Source of the DNA: Rebecca billardiae RCC1528
Taxonomy: Eukaryota; Haptophyta
Assembly (NCBI GenBank): GCA_965240325.2
Contig: OZ251244.1
Span: 558,001 to 622,000, forward strand
Direction: 5' to 3'
DNA length: 64,000 bases
Part shown: positions 53,374 through 64,000 of the stretch, piece after piece
How the letters are laid out: each line of letters begins with the position of its first letter
Position numbering within the stretch: the stretch's first letter is position 1
Notes under the pieces: model-generated
Seen by the model: only the letters and a program-made list of their open reading frames with translations
The model's database searches: none
Told to the model about the DNA's origin: nothing
Made by a program: the position numbers and the translations under genes

Positions 53374-55644
53374 ATGCTGCTCGGTGCGGCCCTCACGGCG
53401 CTCACGCTTGGGCGAGTCGCGAGCTTCGGCTATTGCCCGAGCGGCGTGCCGTACCCGGAGGCGGCGTACTACATCAACCTCGACAAGAACGAGGAGCGAC
53501 GCTCGTTCATGGAGCACAGCCTGCGCGCCGCCGGGCTGAAGCCGATCCGCGTGAACGCGGTGCTCGGCGCGGACCTGAGGGCGCTCGTCCAGCCGGGCGG
53601 CGAGGCGGCGCTGCCGGAGAGCGCGCTCGAGCTCTTCCTCGAGGCGTCGTCGCAGAGGCGGTGCGCCGACAAGCGCAAGAACGCGGTGTGCTCCTCGTAC
53701 AACCTCGGCTGCTGCGTGCTGCGCAAGTTCTCCAACCCGAAGGGCTGCCCGCACTCGTCCGCGTACCAGGAGGTCAGTTCCGAGAACCTTCGCTCCGGCA
53801 AGCTGCTCTCGTTCTCCACCAAGGCGTGCGACGGGCTGATCGCGCACATGCTCTCGGAGCTGCGCGCGCTGCGCAAGGTGGCCGAAGACATCGGCCCGCC
53901 GCGCACGCGCGACGCGCGCGCCGACCTCGAGGATATCCAGCGCGCGCAGTGGCTCGCCTCTCTCTCGGGCGGCACGCTGGATGCGACGGAGGACGTGCTG
54001 GGCAGCGGCGGCGGCGCGGATGGCGGCGGCGCGGACGGCGGCGGCGGCGGCGGCGGCGGGGCGGCGGGGCGGGGCGGCATGGCGGGCGCGCAGGGCAGCA
54101 CGCGCGCCGACTCGAGCCAGGGCGCCACGCAGCCCGAGCGCTTCGCGTTTGTCCTCGAGGATGACTCGATGGTCGTGCCCGACTGGCGGCAGCGCTTCTG
54201 CGACTTTATCGAGCAGAACCCGCCGGACTCGTGGGACCTGGCGAAGGTCGAGTCGACGCGCGAGCGGAACGTGCAGCGGACCGTCTCGTACGCGGGCGGG
54301 CTCGAGGCGTGGGTGCGCTTCGCGTGGGGCTCGCAGCTCGGCGGGCCGTCGCCGCCGCCGCAGCAGCACAAGCCACTGTGGGTCTATCCGACTCAGTACG
54401 CGGTGGCGCAGCGCTCGGACCCGGGGCTGTGGCACAGCCCGATGCTCCAGCCGCGCCGCATACCGTTTGCGCTGGGCACGGCGGCCATGCTCGTGCGCTC
54501 GGGGTCGATCTACCACGTCCTCGAGAACCTCGAGCAGATGCCCCTCATGGCGATCGACGTGGCCATCTACGAGCTGCACCTCAATCGCACGCTGCGGGTC
54601 GCCATGAGCGACACCAAGGTGTTCGACTGTGAAAACCGGCTGCAGGACTCGAGCACGATCGGCACCGAGGCGACTGGCAACAGCGGCGGCGGCTCGGCGC
54701 GCGGCTCGCGCGGCGGCGCCGACGACGACTTCGAGCGCGCCCGCACGCGCCCGCGCCGCCCGCGCGGCGGCTACGTGACCGACGAAGACGAACTGGACGA
54801 TCGGCGACACAGCGGCCGCGACCGTTACCGTGAGCGGCGCGACTCGCGCCGCGAGCACTCCGACCGTTACGACGACCGTTACAGGGATCGTCACTCCGAC
54901 CGTCACAGGGGCCGAGACGAGTACCGGTACGGCGGGGAGTCTCGATCTTCGCACGAGCGGCGGCACCACCATGCCGAGCGCGATCACGCGCACGGCTCCC
55001 AGACCGACCCTCGCTTCGGGTTTCGGCCGGCCGCGGGGCCGGCCGCGGGCGGAGCGTTCCCGCCCCAGTTTGGCGGCGCCCAGCCGTACGCGCCACAGTA
55101 TGGCGGCGGTGCGCCATTTGGCGGCGGTGCGCAACCGCGGCAGCCTCAGTACGGCGGCGCGCAGCAGTTCGGCGGCGGCGCACAGGCGCAGCAGTACGGC
55201 GGCGGCGCACCGCTCCCCGCGCAGCAGTTCGGCGGCGCGCAGCAGTTCGGCGGTGGTGGCGGTCCCGGTCCGCAGTTTGGCGGCGTGCAGCAGTTTGGCG
55301 GCGCGCAGCAGTTCGGCGGCGCGCAGCAGTTTGGCGGCGCGCAGCAGTTTGGCGGTGGTGGCGGCCCCGGTCCGCAGTTTGGAGGCGCGCAGCAGTTCGG
55401 CGGCGCGCAGCAGTTCGGCGGTGGTGGCGGCCCCGGTCCGCAGTTTGGCGGCGCGCAGCAGTTCGGCGGTGGTGGCGGCCCCGGTCCGCAGTTTGGCGGC
55501 GCACAATTCGGTGGTGCGGGTGCGCAGTTTGGCCGCCGTCTTGCGCCCGCCGGCGGCGCGCGTGGCGCCAGCGCTGCAGCGAGAAGCAGGCGTCGTCTGC
55601 GCGCTGATGAGATGATGAATGCCAGTGCCTGGCGACGCGAGTGA
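53374..55644 (+). CDS. GT25-like glycosyltransferase fused to RD-rich and QFGGA-repeat tail
   Basis: 756 aa from the ATG at 53374, which begins a signal peptide ([20 protein letters not shown]); the upstream ATG at 53227 gives an Arg/Ala-rich extension. Residues about 30-60 ([20 protein letters not shown], then AVLGADL) and [19 protein letters not shown] near 265 are the two signatures of glycosyltransferase family 25 (collagen/LPS galactosyltransferases), with E-D-D as the metal motif. After about residue 430 the protein changes: an Arg/Asp/His tract ([20 protein letters not shown]), then some 25 copies of QFGGA/QQYGGG-type repeats to a basic end. A secretory-pathway enzyme with a low-complexity tail is inferred; an unspliced fusion artefact cannot be ruled out. 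No intron is visible. Confidence 0.7.
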   Translation: MLLGAALTALTLGRVASFGYCPSGVPYPEAAYYINLDKNEERRSFMEHSLRAAGLKPIRVNAVLGADLRALVQPGGEAALPESALELFLEASSQRRCADKRKNAVCSSYNLGCCVLRKFSNPKGCPHSSAYQEVSSENLRSGKLLSFSTKACDGLIAHMLSELRALRKVAEDIGPPRTRDARADLEDIQRAQWLASLSGGTLDATEDVLGSGGGADGGGADGGGGGGGGAAGRGGMAGAQGSTRADSSQGATQPERFAFVLEDDSMVVPDWRQRFCDFIEQNPPDSWDLAKVESTRERNVQRTVSYAGGLEAWVRFAWGSQLGGPSPPPQQHKPLWVYPTQYAVAQRSDPGLWHSPMLQPRRIPFALGTAAMLVRSGSIYHVLENLEQMPLMAIDVAIYELHLNRTLRVAMSDTKVFDCENRLQDSSTIGTEATGNSGGGSARGSRGGADDDFERARTRPRRPRGGYVTDEDELDDRRHSGRDRYRERRDSRREHSDRYDDRYRDRHSDRHRGRDEYRYGGESRSSHERRHHHAERDHAHGSQTDPRFGFRPAAGPAAGGAFPPQFGGAQPYAPQYGGGAPFGGGAQPRQPQYGGAQQFGGGAQAQQYGGGAPLPAQQFGGAQQFGGGGGPGPQFGGVQQFGGAQQFGGAQQFGGAQQFGGGGGPGPQFGGAQQFGGAQQFGGGGGPGPQFGGAQQFGGGGGPGPQFGGAQFGGAGAQFGRRLAPAGGARGASAAARSRRRLRADEMMNASAWRRE
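55080..55540 (+). repeat. coding repeats (GCGCAGCAGTTCGGCG type)
   Basis: Tandem and interspersed 18-bp and 57-bp units encode QQFGGA and a [12 protein letters not shown] super-repeat at the end of the GT25-like protein. High identity between units suggests ongoing slippage. Confidence 0.9.
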
Positions 55645-55875
55645 CGTCGACTTCACCCGCCAACGAGCCGTTCCGTTATTGTGCCAGTCGTGTGTCACAG
55701 TCTCATCACTGTCACACTCACGGTGATGCTCTGTGACGCGAGCCGGAGCCCCGACGCCGAGCCGTCAGCAGTCATCGTCTATAAATAATATAATTAATCA
55801 GCAGGGCGATTAGATATAGACGACTGCTGCTGCTGCTATTATAAGTGGCAGACGGCCGTGCTACGACGACGTACG

Positions 55876-55987
<112 letters not shown>

Positions 55988-56201
55988 CTGATGTATATAG
56001 ATGCGTCATGCGCGGGACCCGGGCCCGCGGCCCCGGCGGGTCCAATAATATGGCAATGCTTCCAATGGCCAGCCCCGGAGCCGCACTCCCGCCACTGAGC
56101 CTGAGGCGGACTCCCGTCACTGAGGCGGACTCCCGCCAAGGCGGCGGCGTGTGACCTTTCCACGCGGCCCAGCGTCGCGTCAGCGTGCGAGGCGGCGGCG
56201 C

Positions 56202-58017
56202 TCACGGGTGCCGCGCGGCGATAGCGTACAGGTAGGCGAGCACGCCGAGCACGTACGCGCACAGCAGCACGCGCGCCTTGGGGCGCGTGAGCTGTGCCTT
56301 GGCGCGCTTGCGTGCCGTGCGGTCTGCTTTGAGGAAGGCGGGCACGAGGAGGAGGGCGGAGAGGAGCGCGATGTTTCCCAGCTGCATATACGCGAGGGTG
56401 ATGATCTTGCGGTGGCCAAGCAGCCGGATCGGGCCGTAGCCGAGCGCGTTGATAGTGGCCCATGGCAGTCCTGCGGGACACCGAACGCGTGCGGCCATCA
56501 CAATAGCAGGCGTCAGTTGGGAGGGGCGCTGCGCCCTCCGCGCACGCAGCGGCAGGCGCGCGCGCAAGCGCGGCCGGGTCCATCGCTCACGCACCAAGGC
56601 CGACGAGCACGTTGATGTTCTGCGAGCCGAGGCAGCTCGCCACCGCCATCGAGCCGTACCCACGCCTGGCGATCATGAGCGACTGGATGGTGTCCGGGAT
56701 CTCGGCGCCGCCTGCAATCAGCAGGAAGCCGAAAAGTTGGATCGGGAGCTGCGAGAGCTCGACCCAGCGCTGCGCGATGCTCGCGACGAGGAGGGAGAGC
56801 GCAGCGATCCAGACAAGCGAGAGCGCGAAGGCGAGCGGGTACCATTCCTCCCACGGCTGGCCGCGCGCCGCGTCTGGTACGGTCCAGCGCAGCACGCACC
56901 GCCCGGGCTCCAACAGTACGCCGCAGGCGGCCGAGGCCGTGGCAAGCGGACCCCGCCTGCGCGCGCGGCTCAACGCGCGGCACGCGCCGTGGCAGCCGAG
57001 CGTGCAGCACGGAAGGGCGCTCCCCGCGGCATCCGTGGCGCCCGCCTCCTCATCCGTCTCATCCTCCTCCTCCTCCGCCTCCGTGACGGGCACGCTGGAC
57101 GACTCGCCGCTGCTGCCGGCGACGTGCGACGCCGCCGCCGGTCGCTCGTCGCCGCCGAGCAGCGCGACCGTCATCGTGCTGCCCGCGGCGGGCGTGGCGT
57201 CGGGCGTGCCCGCGCACTTGGGCGCGTCGAGTTGCTGCGCGCCAGGCATGCCCGTGACGAAGTGGTCGCGCACCTTCACGGGCTTACCCAAGATACTCGT
57301 GCGGTAATAATGCCGAATGGCCGGGCTGAATGCAATCGCCAGCAGATACAGCAAATAGACGAAGAGGAGCGCGAAGGACTCGACGGCCCCGATCTCGTTG
57401 TCCGCGAGGATGGCAATCAGCGCGCACAGCGCGATGACGTAGAAGCCCACGTCGCGCAGCAGCGGCCGGCGCTTGAGCGAAAAGCGCTCGATCTCAGGCG
57501 GCGCGAGGAGGATGCACACGGCTGGGATCACGGTGAAGGCGATGGCGGCCGAGCCGAGGATCGCCGAGATGCCGAGCGCAGAGGAGGGGTCGTACCCACC
57601 CTGCGCCGCCACCTGCGCCGACTTGATGTTGGTGACGACGTTGATCACGATCTCGGGCGCGGCGCTACCAAAGGCGAGCACAGACGCCCCTGCCACGTCT
57701 TCGCGCAGGTGCCAACGCACGCAGAGCGTCTCGAGAGCGGGCACGAGGTGCACGTCGCACACGTGCGCGAGCATTCCAAACGCGTACAGGAGCGCACCCG
57801 TTTCGAGCGCCACCTCCAGCGCGCACGGGAGCTCCATCGGTGCCCAACGAGCGAACGGTCCTACTGGCGTCCCGCCATCGCCGGCGGGTGCGCCGCCGCC
57901 GAGGCCCAACCGGATGCGTGCGGCATTTTGATCCTTTGCTGTTTTGACGGCGGCGAGATTCTCGGCGAGAGTCGGAGCTCTGGTGACCAAGGTGAGCAGC
58001 ACGTGCGCAAAAATCAA
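56202..58017 (-). CDS. K+-dependent Na+/Ca2+ exchanger (NCKX/SLC24-like)
   Basis: Exon 1 is 58017-56595 and exon 2 is 56470-56202. The 124-nt intron (GTGCGT...GCAG) gives NINVLVGLG-LPWATINALG in phase; the product is 563 aa. The amino end (MIFAHVLLTLVTRAPTLA) may be a signal peptide. The two alpha repeats are clear: SVLAFGSAAPEIVINVVTNI and AEIPDTIQSLMIARRGYGSM, with the latter continuing to CLGSQNINVLVGLG and LPW, the NCKX-type ending. The central loop is acidic (EAEEEEDETDEEAG) and Cys-containing (CCTLGCHGAC). About ten hydrophobic helices flank these. It would expel calcium using Na+ (and possibly K+) gradients; the membrane is unknown. Divergent from the UCP gene, 401 bp apart. Confidence 0.88.
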
Positions 58018-58418
58018 AGGCGCCAGCTTTTTCGCCTTTTTGGGTGCATTCTGCTTTTTGGTCGGGTTGCGCGAGCTCGCGTGTCGGCGGCCCCGCTCGC
58101 GCGACCTCCCGGTGGCTCCTTTTTAACGAGCGGCCTCTAATTAGCTATCTCGCGCAGTGAGCGCAAACCTGCGCGTGGCAACCCCCTGATGAGACCGCGC
58201 TGATGAAAGACCAGGCTCGTTGAGTGGTGGGAGAATCTTTTGGCGGCACGTGAATCGTAGGCCCAATAGTCGCTGGCAAATTACAAGCTTGCATCACCCC
58301 AGCAGTGGCAGAGCGTCGGCGGTGCGCGCCATGCCCACGTCCACCGAGGCCGACGCGTTGCGGGCGCTCACCGGCCGCGCGTGCGCGTCTCGCCCTGCCG
58401 CGCGCCCCTCGTCAGGCC

Positions 58419-59660
58419 ATGGGTCTCGGTCCGGATGCACCCACCAACCCGAACACGCCCAAGGTGCTGATCCTCGCGTCGAAGTTCTGCCTGACATCCG
58501 TGTCGTCCATGGCCGCCGAGGGTGCGACGTATCCGATCGACTTCACAAAGACGCGGCTGCAGCTGCAGGGCGAGGCGGGTTTCACGGGCACGCGGTACTC
58601 CTTCTTCGGCATGATGCAGAACATCGTCAAGACCGAGGGCATGGGCGGTCTCTACCAGGGCTTCACGCCCGCGCTCGCGCGTCACATCCCCTACACCGGC
58701 TTCCGCGCGATTGGCTACGAGGTGCGGCGCGGCGGTGACGCGGTGGCGAGCGGCGGCTGGCGGGCGGTAGAAGGCAGGCACGTCACACGCCGCTTGCCCC
58801 GCGTCCTCGGCGCTGACCACCGTGTCTGCCGGCCGCGCGCGCGCGCGCGCGTCCCTGTGCGGCCACCATACACGCCCGTGCGCGCGCGCAGTACATTCGC
58901 AAAGCCTTCTGCGGTGAGGACGTGACGAATGCGCCGTTCATCTACAAGGCGCTGTCGGGCATGACCGCCGGTGGCGTTGGCCAGGCGATCGCCGTGCCAT
59001 GCGACCTGATCAAGGTGCGCATGCAGGGCGACGGCCGGCTCGTCGCTGCGGGCAAGCTCGACAAGCCGCGCTACACCGGACTGATGGATGCGTTCGTTAA
59101 GATTAAGGCCGAGGAGGGCATCGCCGGGTTCTACAAGGGCGCGACGCCCGCGATCCAGCGCGCGGCGCTGGTCAACCTCGGCGAGCTGACCACGTGCGCG
59201 CACCGCCGAGCCGTGCGGCGCGCTGCCCTCCTGTGCCGCTGCGCGCAATTGCCTGCTCACGCGCCCGCCCGCGCGCCGCGCCCGGCGCACGCGCCCTCGT
59301 GCCCGCCCGCGCAGCTATGACACCGCCAAGACGGTGATCGTCGAGAACATCGGCATCTCGCGCGACGACCTGCGCTGCCACCTCCTCTCGGCCTTCTGCT
59401 CGGGCTTCGTCGCGTCGCTCTGCTCGACGCCCGCGGACGTCGCCAAGTCGCGCATCATGAACCAAAAGCCTGGGCCGAACGGCGAGGTGATGTACAAGGG
59501 GACCTTCCACTGCTGGGTGAAGACGTTCAACGAGGAGGGCTTCTTCGCGCTGTACAAGGGGTTCTTCCCCGGCTGGTTCAGGCTGGCGCCGTGGCAGCTG
59601 GTCTTCTGGGTGACGTACGAGCGCTTGCGTATCATCACGGGCATCGGCTCGTTCAAGTGA
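58419..59660 (+). CDS. mitochondrial carrier, uncoupling-protein type
   Basis: Exons are 58419-58721, 58892-59193 and 59315-59660. The introns are 170 and 121 nt (GTGCGG, GTGCGC), giving AIGYE-YIRKAF and GELTT-YDTAKT; the product is 316 aa. Three carrier signatures are present: YPIDFTKTRLQLQGEAG, VPCDLIKVRMQGDGR and TPADVAKSRIMNQKPG, each P-x-D-x-x-K followed by a second-helix G-motif (GGLYQGFTPALAR, GFYKGATPAIQRA, ALYKGFFPGWFRL). DKPRYTGLMDAF and RLAPWQLVFWVTYERLR are typical of UCP-like members. It sits in the inner mitochondrial membrane; proton leak or dicarboxylate exchange are both possible for this subgroup. A start at 58305 would add 38 residues. Confidence 0.92.
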
Positions 59661-60314
59661 GCGCGCGCGCGGTCGGCGCCGCCGGGCGCGGCGGCGCGCG
59701 AGCCGCCGCAGGGAGCTGCGCGCGCCTCGCCGCTCGCCACCACGACTACTTCCTCGCTGCACTGCCGCAGTGCCCATGCGGGCCTGGGAGGGCGCTACCC
59801 CCCACGAGCCCACGACATGCCGCAGCATGAGCATGAGGGCGTCGGCTGCCGTGAGGCCCGCGGCCGCTCCGCCAGCCGTCCGGGCGCGTCTGCCGCAGAG
59901 AGCGTGCATGACGATGCTGCGCTCGACCGGCGCCGCGCAGCCCTCCGACACGGCCACCTGACGAATGATGATCTGATGTCTGACACGCATGCCGCACTGG
60001 CAATGAGCATGAGATCGGCTGTCAGGCGCATGACGATGATGCTACGGCGACGACGGTGCGGCCCGGATTATGAGTGGACGCTGCCGCGGCACGTCATTTC
60101 CTGTGCGGATCTTCGACCTCTGGTGCCCAGCTGGGTTGCTCTTCATTTCGTTTCAGGCCTTTTCGCCGTACTAATTACTTCGAATCTCCGCCAACGTTTG
60201 TAGATTGCGCCTTGCTCGCCAGTCGTCGGTCCTTCAAGCAAAGTCGCCTGGAGCGCCGACACAGCCAGACAGGACCGATTCGCCGACGAGCCCGGCGCCT
60301 CGGGTACGACGGCC
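59661..60314. other. spacer
   Basis: Between the carrier and the second antenna gene, on the same strand. Many GATGA/CATGA words are present, but no gene was recognised. Confidence 0.45.
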
Positions 60315-61536
60315 ATGCTTCTCGCAGCGCTGTGCACCTCTGCACTCGCCTTCGCGGGCCACGCGGGCGTGCACCGCTCGGCGCCCTCGCGCAGCGCGAT
60401 CTCCGCGGAGAGCGATTCGTCCAGCTGTAAGTCCGCAGCGGCGCGCGCACGCGCCGGCGCGCACCTCCAGCCGGCGCGCATGTTGTTGACTCGCGGCGCA
60501 CGTGGGCGCCCCGCGCGCGCAGTCGCCTACGGGCTTCCGGGCTCCTGCGAGCCGTTCCCGTCGTTCGATCCCTTCGGCTTCGCCTTGGCGGACGAGGGCG
60601 AGGTCAGGTGGTACCGGGAGGCGGAGGTGACGCACGGCCGCGTAAGCATGCTGGCCGTCGTCGGCATGTTCTCCTCCGAGGCGGGCTTCCACCCGTTCGT
60701 GGACGCGCCCATCATGGGCGCGTCGATCGACCACGTCGAGCTCACCTCGCCCGCGCTCACCGCGCTGCTCGCCGTCCTCGCCGGCGCTTGCGAAGCATAC
60801 CGTGTGCAGATCGGCATCAAAGATCCGCGCGCGGTCGCTGGGGACCCGGATACCCCGGAGGAGGTGCGTGCACCGCCGGGTGGCGCAGGGCCGCAGGCGT
60901 GGAGCGGTGGCGGTGGCGACGGTGGCTGAGCGCAGCCGGCGCACACCGCCGCGCGCCCACGCCTGGCGCATGCTTACCCGGGTGCACGCCCGCCCGCCCG
61001 GTGCGGCCGACGCGCGCGTGCGAGTGCTAACAGACTGTGGGCTGGTCCACTGAGCGCGCGATCAGCCTGCGCGACGACTATGAGCCCGGCGAGCTCGGCT
61101 TCGATCCGCTCCGCATGTTCCCGGACAAGCCGGCCGAGCGCGAGGAGATGCTGCTGAAGGAGCTGAATAACGGCCGGCTTGCAATGGTGCGGAGACGCGA
61201 GCAGCGCCCGCGCCGCCGGCGTCCTCTGCTGCTGGGCTGATGATGATGCGCTGCCCCACCGTGCGACGCACCCTCGACTGCGCCCCGCTGAGCAGCTGGC
61301 AGCCGCAGGGATCATTGCGCAGGAGCTCGGTGCGTGCGCGCGTGCCCGTCGCCGGCGGTCTGCCCTTCCAGCGAGCGCGCGCGCCCACGGCGGGCGCACC
61401 GCCCTCGGCCACGCCGCTCTCACTCTGCTCCGCTTGGGTGGGCGCGCCCGTGCCGCCGCTGTCCTGCGCGCACGCTGCGCGCTCCTGCCGCGCAGTCGAC
61501 CGCAAGCCTATCTTCGAGTCGCTCTTCGACCACTGA
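60315..61536 (+). CDS. chlorophyll a/c-binding antenna protein (FCP/LHC family)
   Basis: Five exons: 60315-60426, 60523-60863, 61034-61186, 61296-61329 and 61496-61536. The introns are 96, 170, 109 and 166 nt; the first has GTAAGT and the second has a CTAAC near its 3' end. The product is 226 aa. A plastid-type leader (MLLAALCTSALAFAGHAG) precedes LPGSCEPFPSFDPFGFA. Helix 1 has REAEVTHGRVSMLAVVG and helix 3 [20 protein letters not shown], carrying the paired Glu-His/Asn-Arg chlorophyll ligands. The sequence between them (GWSTERAISLRDDYEPGELG, FDPLRMFP) is typical. It is more divergent than the FCP at 7.8-8.6 kb and may be an LHCR-like or photosystem I-type member. Exon 4 is only 34 nt. Confidence 0.9.
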
Positions 61537-61953
61537 GTCTTCGATAGGAGCTCGCAGATCGCGGGAGATCGCGGGTAGGAGGCGGCGACAGCCGTGCGGT
61601 CCGCCAGTCCACAGTCGTGCGCAGCCTTGCCCTTCGTCTGAGCCTGAGTTCTCAGCCTAACGACTGGCTACTACTAGTTACGACATGCAGTGTATTTAAG
61701 CAGATCGAGTAGGCGCGCGTCGTACTGCTGTCTGCTAGTTCTATAGCAGCCGAGCCCGACGAGACCGCAAGTCCGCGGTACTGACTACGCGGCGTCAATG
61801 CTCAGACTAACGTCGGCCGTAAATATGGCCGTTACGACTCCCGCGGCAGTACCGCACCGTAGTACCAGACTACCACCGGCGCGGGTCGCTGCTAGCGCGT
61901 TATTGCTGCCATCACTGGGCGCGGGGACTCTCTGTATCTGCTCAGTCTCACTC
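61537..61953. other. short spacer between convergent genes
   Basis: 3' flanks of the antenna gene and of the minus-strand gene that follows. No gene was seen. Confidence 0.5.
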
Positions 61954-64000
61954 TCAGACTTCGGTAGCAGTAGCGCTCGTCGTAGTGCGCGACACGTCCG
62001 CCACCGGTGGCGGGAAGCTGAGGCCCGCGTGTGGCGGGGGCTCAAAGGGCTGCCAGATCAGCTCCTCCGGTGAGCCTGGGCAGTAGTCTGCGAACGGCCT
62101 CAGCATGGCTGCCACCGCCGCCGCGAGCGCCGGGTCGGACCCAGCCGCCTCGAGCTCCTGCGGCCTCAGACGAGCGCCGGGCTTGCCTGACTCTGCGAGC
62201 ACTCGGCGGAGCTTGCCGTGTGCGTCGCAGAAGAAGCGAGCGATGCGCATGGCGACGTCCGCCTTGAGCGTCTTGCCTGCCCAGCCCTGCTCAGCGCGCG
62301 GCCGAGTCACGCAAGGGTGTGCCCACGGAGGGGGGGGGGGAGGGACCGCGGTGCAGGCGTTACGAGCGGCCTCGCGCGCGCTGCTTGTGCGCGCCCGCGC
62401 GCGCCCGCGCTCAGCACTGCCCCGAGTGAGCAGCCAGTGCCGCGCGCACCTGCTCAAACGGCAGCGCCGAGCCCTCAACCTCAGCATCCAGTGGCAGCAG
62501 CAGCGTGGGCGCGCTGGCGGGGTAGCATGCCAGTCGGCGCAGCGCCACGGTCATGAGCAGCGGCGACGAGTGCAGCGTGTACGCGGGCGCGCCGGCCGGC
62601 GCTAGACGCAGAAACGCCGCGGCCTCCCCACTGTCCTCGCGCCTCAGGTGCGGCAGCCGCAGCCGCGCGCCCGACGGGTTGAGCGGCGATCGGCCGGGCG
62701 CGGCGGTCACGTTGCGCGACTGGAAGAACGGGAGCTGCACGAGCCTCACGTAACCGCCGGCGTAACCGCCTGCGTAACCGCCGAGCTGCCCCGCTGCCGG
62801 CCCCCGCGCGTCGGGGAGGGCCGGTGCGCCCTCGTGCTCTGGAGCAGATCCCGCGGGTGCCGCCCGCCGCCCCTGCCTGCGCTCGACGACCTCCCAGCCG
62901 AGCATGCGCAGCAGCGGCAGCAGCCAGGTCTCAGCCTGCCGCACGGTGGTGCCGGGAGTCGGCTTCGGCACGTGCGCCGCCATCAGGTGCCGCTCGGCGA
63001 AGCCGCACCACGCAGGGATCGAGAGGTTGAAGCCGCGGCGCACGCCCGCCTGCTCCCGGAAGCACGCCTGCGGGCTGGCGCGCTGCGCGAGCAGGCGCAG
63101 ATTGTACCCCTTCAGCCAATCGCCCCAGCCGGGCCCCGGGTCGTATCTCGCCGCGTCGAAAATCGGCCGCTCCCAGCCCTCGCGCTCGTGCCGGCTCGTC
63201 AGCCCCTCGACGCCGAGGTCGTAGAACGTGACGAGGTCGTTGTGCCGCACCGCGCCCCAGCCCTTGCGCGCCATCAGCGGCGGCAGCAGCCGGTCCGTCT
63301 CGAGGATCGAGGCGCCGGTCTTGGCGAACTCCCGGCGCAGGCTCATGAACAGCGTCGCGTTGTACATGACTGCACGCCCGTGCGCGCGGTACGCGCGCGG
63401 CACGCGGCGCGGCGTGAGTGAGGGGAGCGGGCGGCCGTGCGCCACGCGTGCTGCGTCTGCGCGGGCCAGCACGCACGCAGCGCGCACGCCGTGGGCGAGT
63501 CCAACACAGATCGCGCCCGCCCGCCGCGCCACACTGTGCACAGCAGTCGAGCCCGCGCCCAGCACCGCGCGCGCGCGCGGTGCGTGGGCACGCGCCACTC
63601 GCCGCAGCCCGACCGCTCGCCTCCACGCCGGCGCGCACGCACCGATGTGATCCTCCGTCCACGCGGACGCATCGACGAGCCAGGGCTCCCCGGGGCGCAG
63701 GAAGTCCGGGCGGAAGCCCTGGTCTGCATGCCGGCGCTTCCAGTTACCCACATCCACGCCGTGTAGCCAGCAGCCCTCGAGCGAGGTGGCGGACGGGAGG
63801 GTCTCCACGATCAGCTGGGCGCGGCGCAGGGGCGGCGTCGCGCGCGGCGCGGAGCGGTGGGTCGCGTGAGGTGCCCGCTCACCGGCCGACACGCCGCACC
63901 CCTGCGCGCTCGGCTGCGCGGCCCGGACACACAGGCGCACAGGGCACACACCTGGCTCATGAAGAAGAGGGGCCAGTGCGCGGGCCCAGGCTGGTGCCGG
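61954..64000 (-). CDS. unrecognised glycoprotein-like gene, 5' end outside the window
   Basis: Exons seen: 64000-63952 (partial), 63814-63643, 63369-62450 and 62286-61954. The introns are 137 (GTGTGT), 273 (GTGCGT) and 163 nt (GTGCGC). Junctions read FFMSQ-LIVETLPSA, WTEDHI-VMYNATLFMS and LPFEQ-GWAGKTLKAD. Features include GVDVGNWKRRHADQGFRPD, ETDRLLPPLMARKGWGAV and several NxS/T sites (NATLF, NLSIP, NVTAA), suggesting a secretory-pathway protein. A (GGYA)n patch encodes GGYAGGYAGGYV near 62750. The last exon ends in TATEV with a TAA-type stop at 61954. I do not recognise the family; a sugar-transferase fold is possible but unproven. If the third splice is not used, the protein would stop at 62411 instead. 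Confidence 0.6.

Noticed and set aside
52834-55698. 954-codon minus-strand ORF opposite the GT25-like gene
   Set aside because: It is the antisense shadow of the GC-rich glycosyltransferase and its repeat tail, ending inside the KDEL-receptor exon in another frame.
62411-63949. Taking the 512-codon minus ORF as a complete gene
   Set aside because: It reads through two introns (Arg/Ala-rich stretches beginning GTGTGT and GTGCGT) and its start lies in an intron; the exon at the window edge continues the protein.

Overview
The window is nuclear DNA from a chlorophyll-c-containing microalga, most likely a haptophyte or a related alga with fucoxanthin chlorophyll a/c-binding (FCP) antennae. The evidence is two FCP-type light-harvesting genes, spliceosomal introns, a mitochondrial carrier, a complex I subunit, a KDEL receptor, a SUMO E2 and C2H2 zinc fingers. 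The species is not determined. Coding regions and introns are extremely GC-rich. Many intergenic spacers carry AT-rich stretches and (TA)n runs.

Layout. 0-5 kb: the 3' end of a polycystin-like EF-hand membrane protein, weak coding candidates, and a secreted Cys-rich protein whose upstream region holds a ~280 bp fold-back element. 5-11 kb: a 670 bp transposon-like element with palindromic termini and a separate lone terminus, an FCP gene and a SIL1-like ER Hsp70 exchange factor. 11-20 kb: an F-box/RCC1 protein, a nuclease-like fragment, alanine aminotransferase (its intron filled by a 56 bp tandem array) and a divergently transcribed, short, apparently soluble HMG-CoA reductase. 20-28 kb: a long organelle-type RAP-domain protein, a Ser/Arg-rich protein and a 3.6 kb nest of direct and inverted repeats. 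28-43 kb: an AAAP amino-acid transporter, NDUFB9 and UBC9 head to head, a zinc-finger protein built from tandemly duplicated exon-intron modules, a UIM-like protein, TRM1, an intronless ORF bracketed by copies of the TRM1 3' end, and a coiled-coil EF-hand protein. 45-50 kb: a candidate receptor combining a signal peptide, a PA-like ectodomain, about seven transmembrane segments and a TIR-like domain. 50-64 kb: a second terminal-inverted-repeat element, a KDEL receptor, a GT25-like glycosyltransferase fused to RD-rich and QFGGA repeats, a K+-dependent Na+/Ca2+ exchanger, a UCP-type carrier, a second antenna gene with a 34-nt microexon, and the 3' part of an unrecognised lumenal or secreted protein.

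Genes often sit in head-to-head pairs with short shared upstream regions (FCP/SIL1, AlaAT/HMGR, NDUFB9/UBC9, UIM/TRM1, KDELR/GT25, NCKX/UCP). I reconstructed 26 introns from reading frame and protein-family continuity, and 22 of them begin GTGCG. The gene set is mostly housekeeping (photosynthesis, secretory pathway, transport, mevalonate, tRNA modification) and does not form an operon or a single pathway. The most novel single item is the PA-7TM-TIR gene at 44971-49557. The most unusual DNA structures are the palindromic-terminus element at 6.3-7.0 kb and the circularly permuted repeat block at 24.3-27.9 kb.
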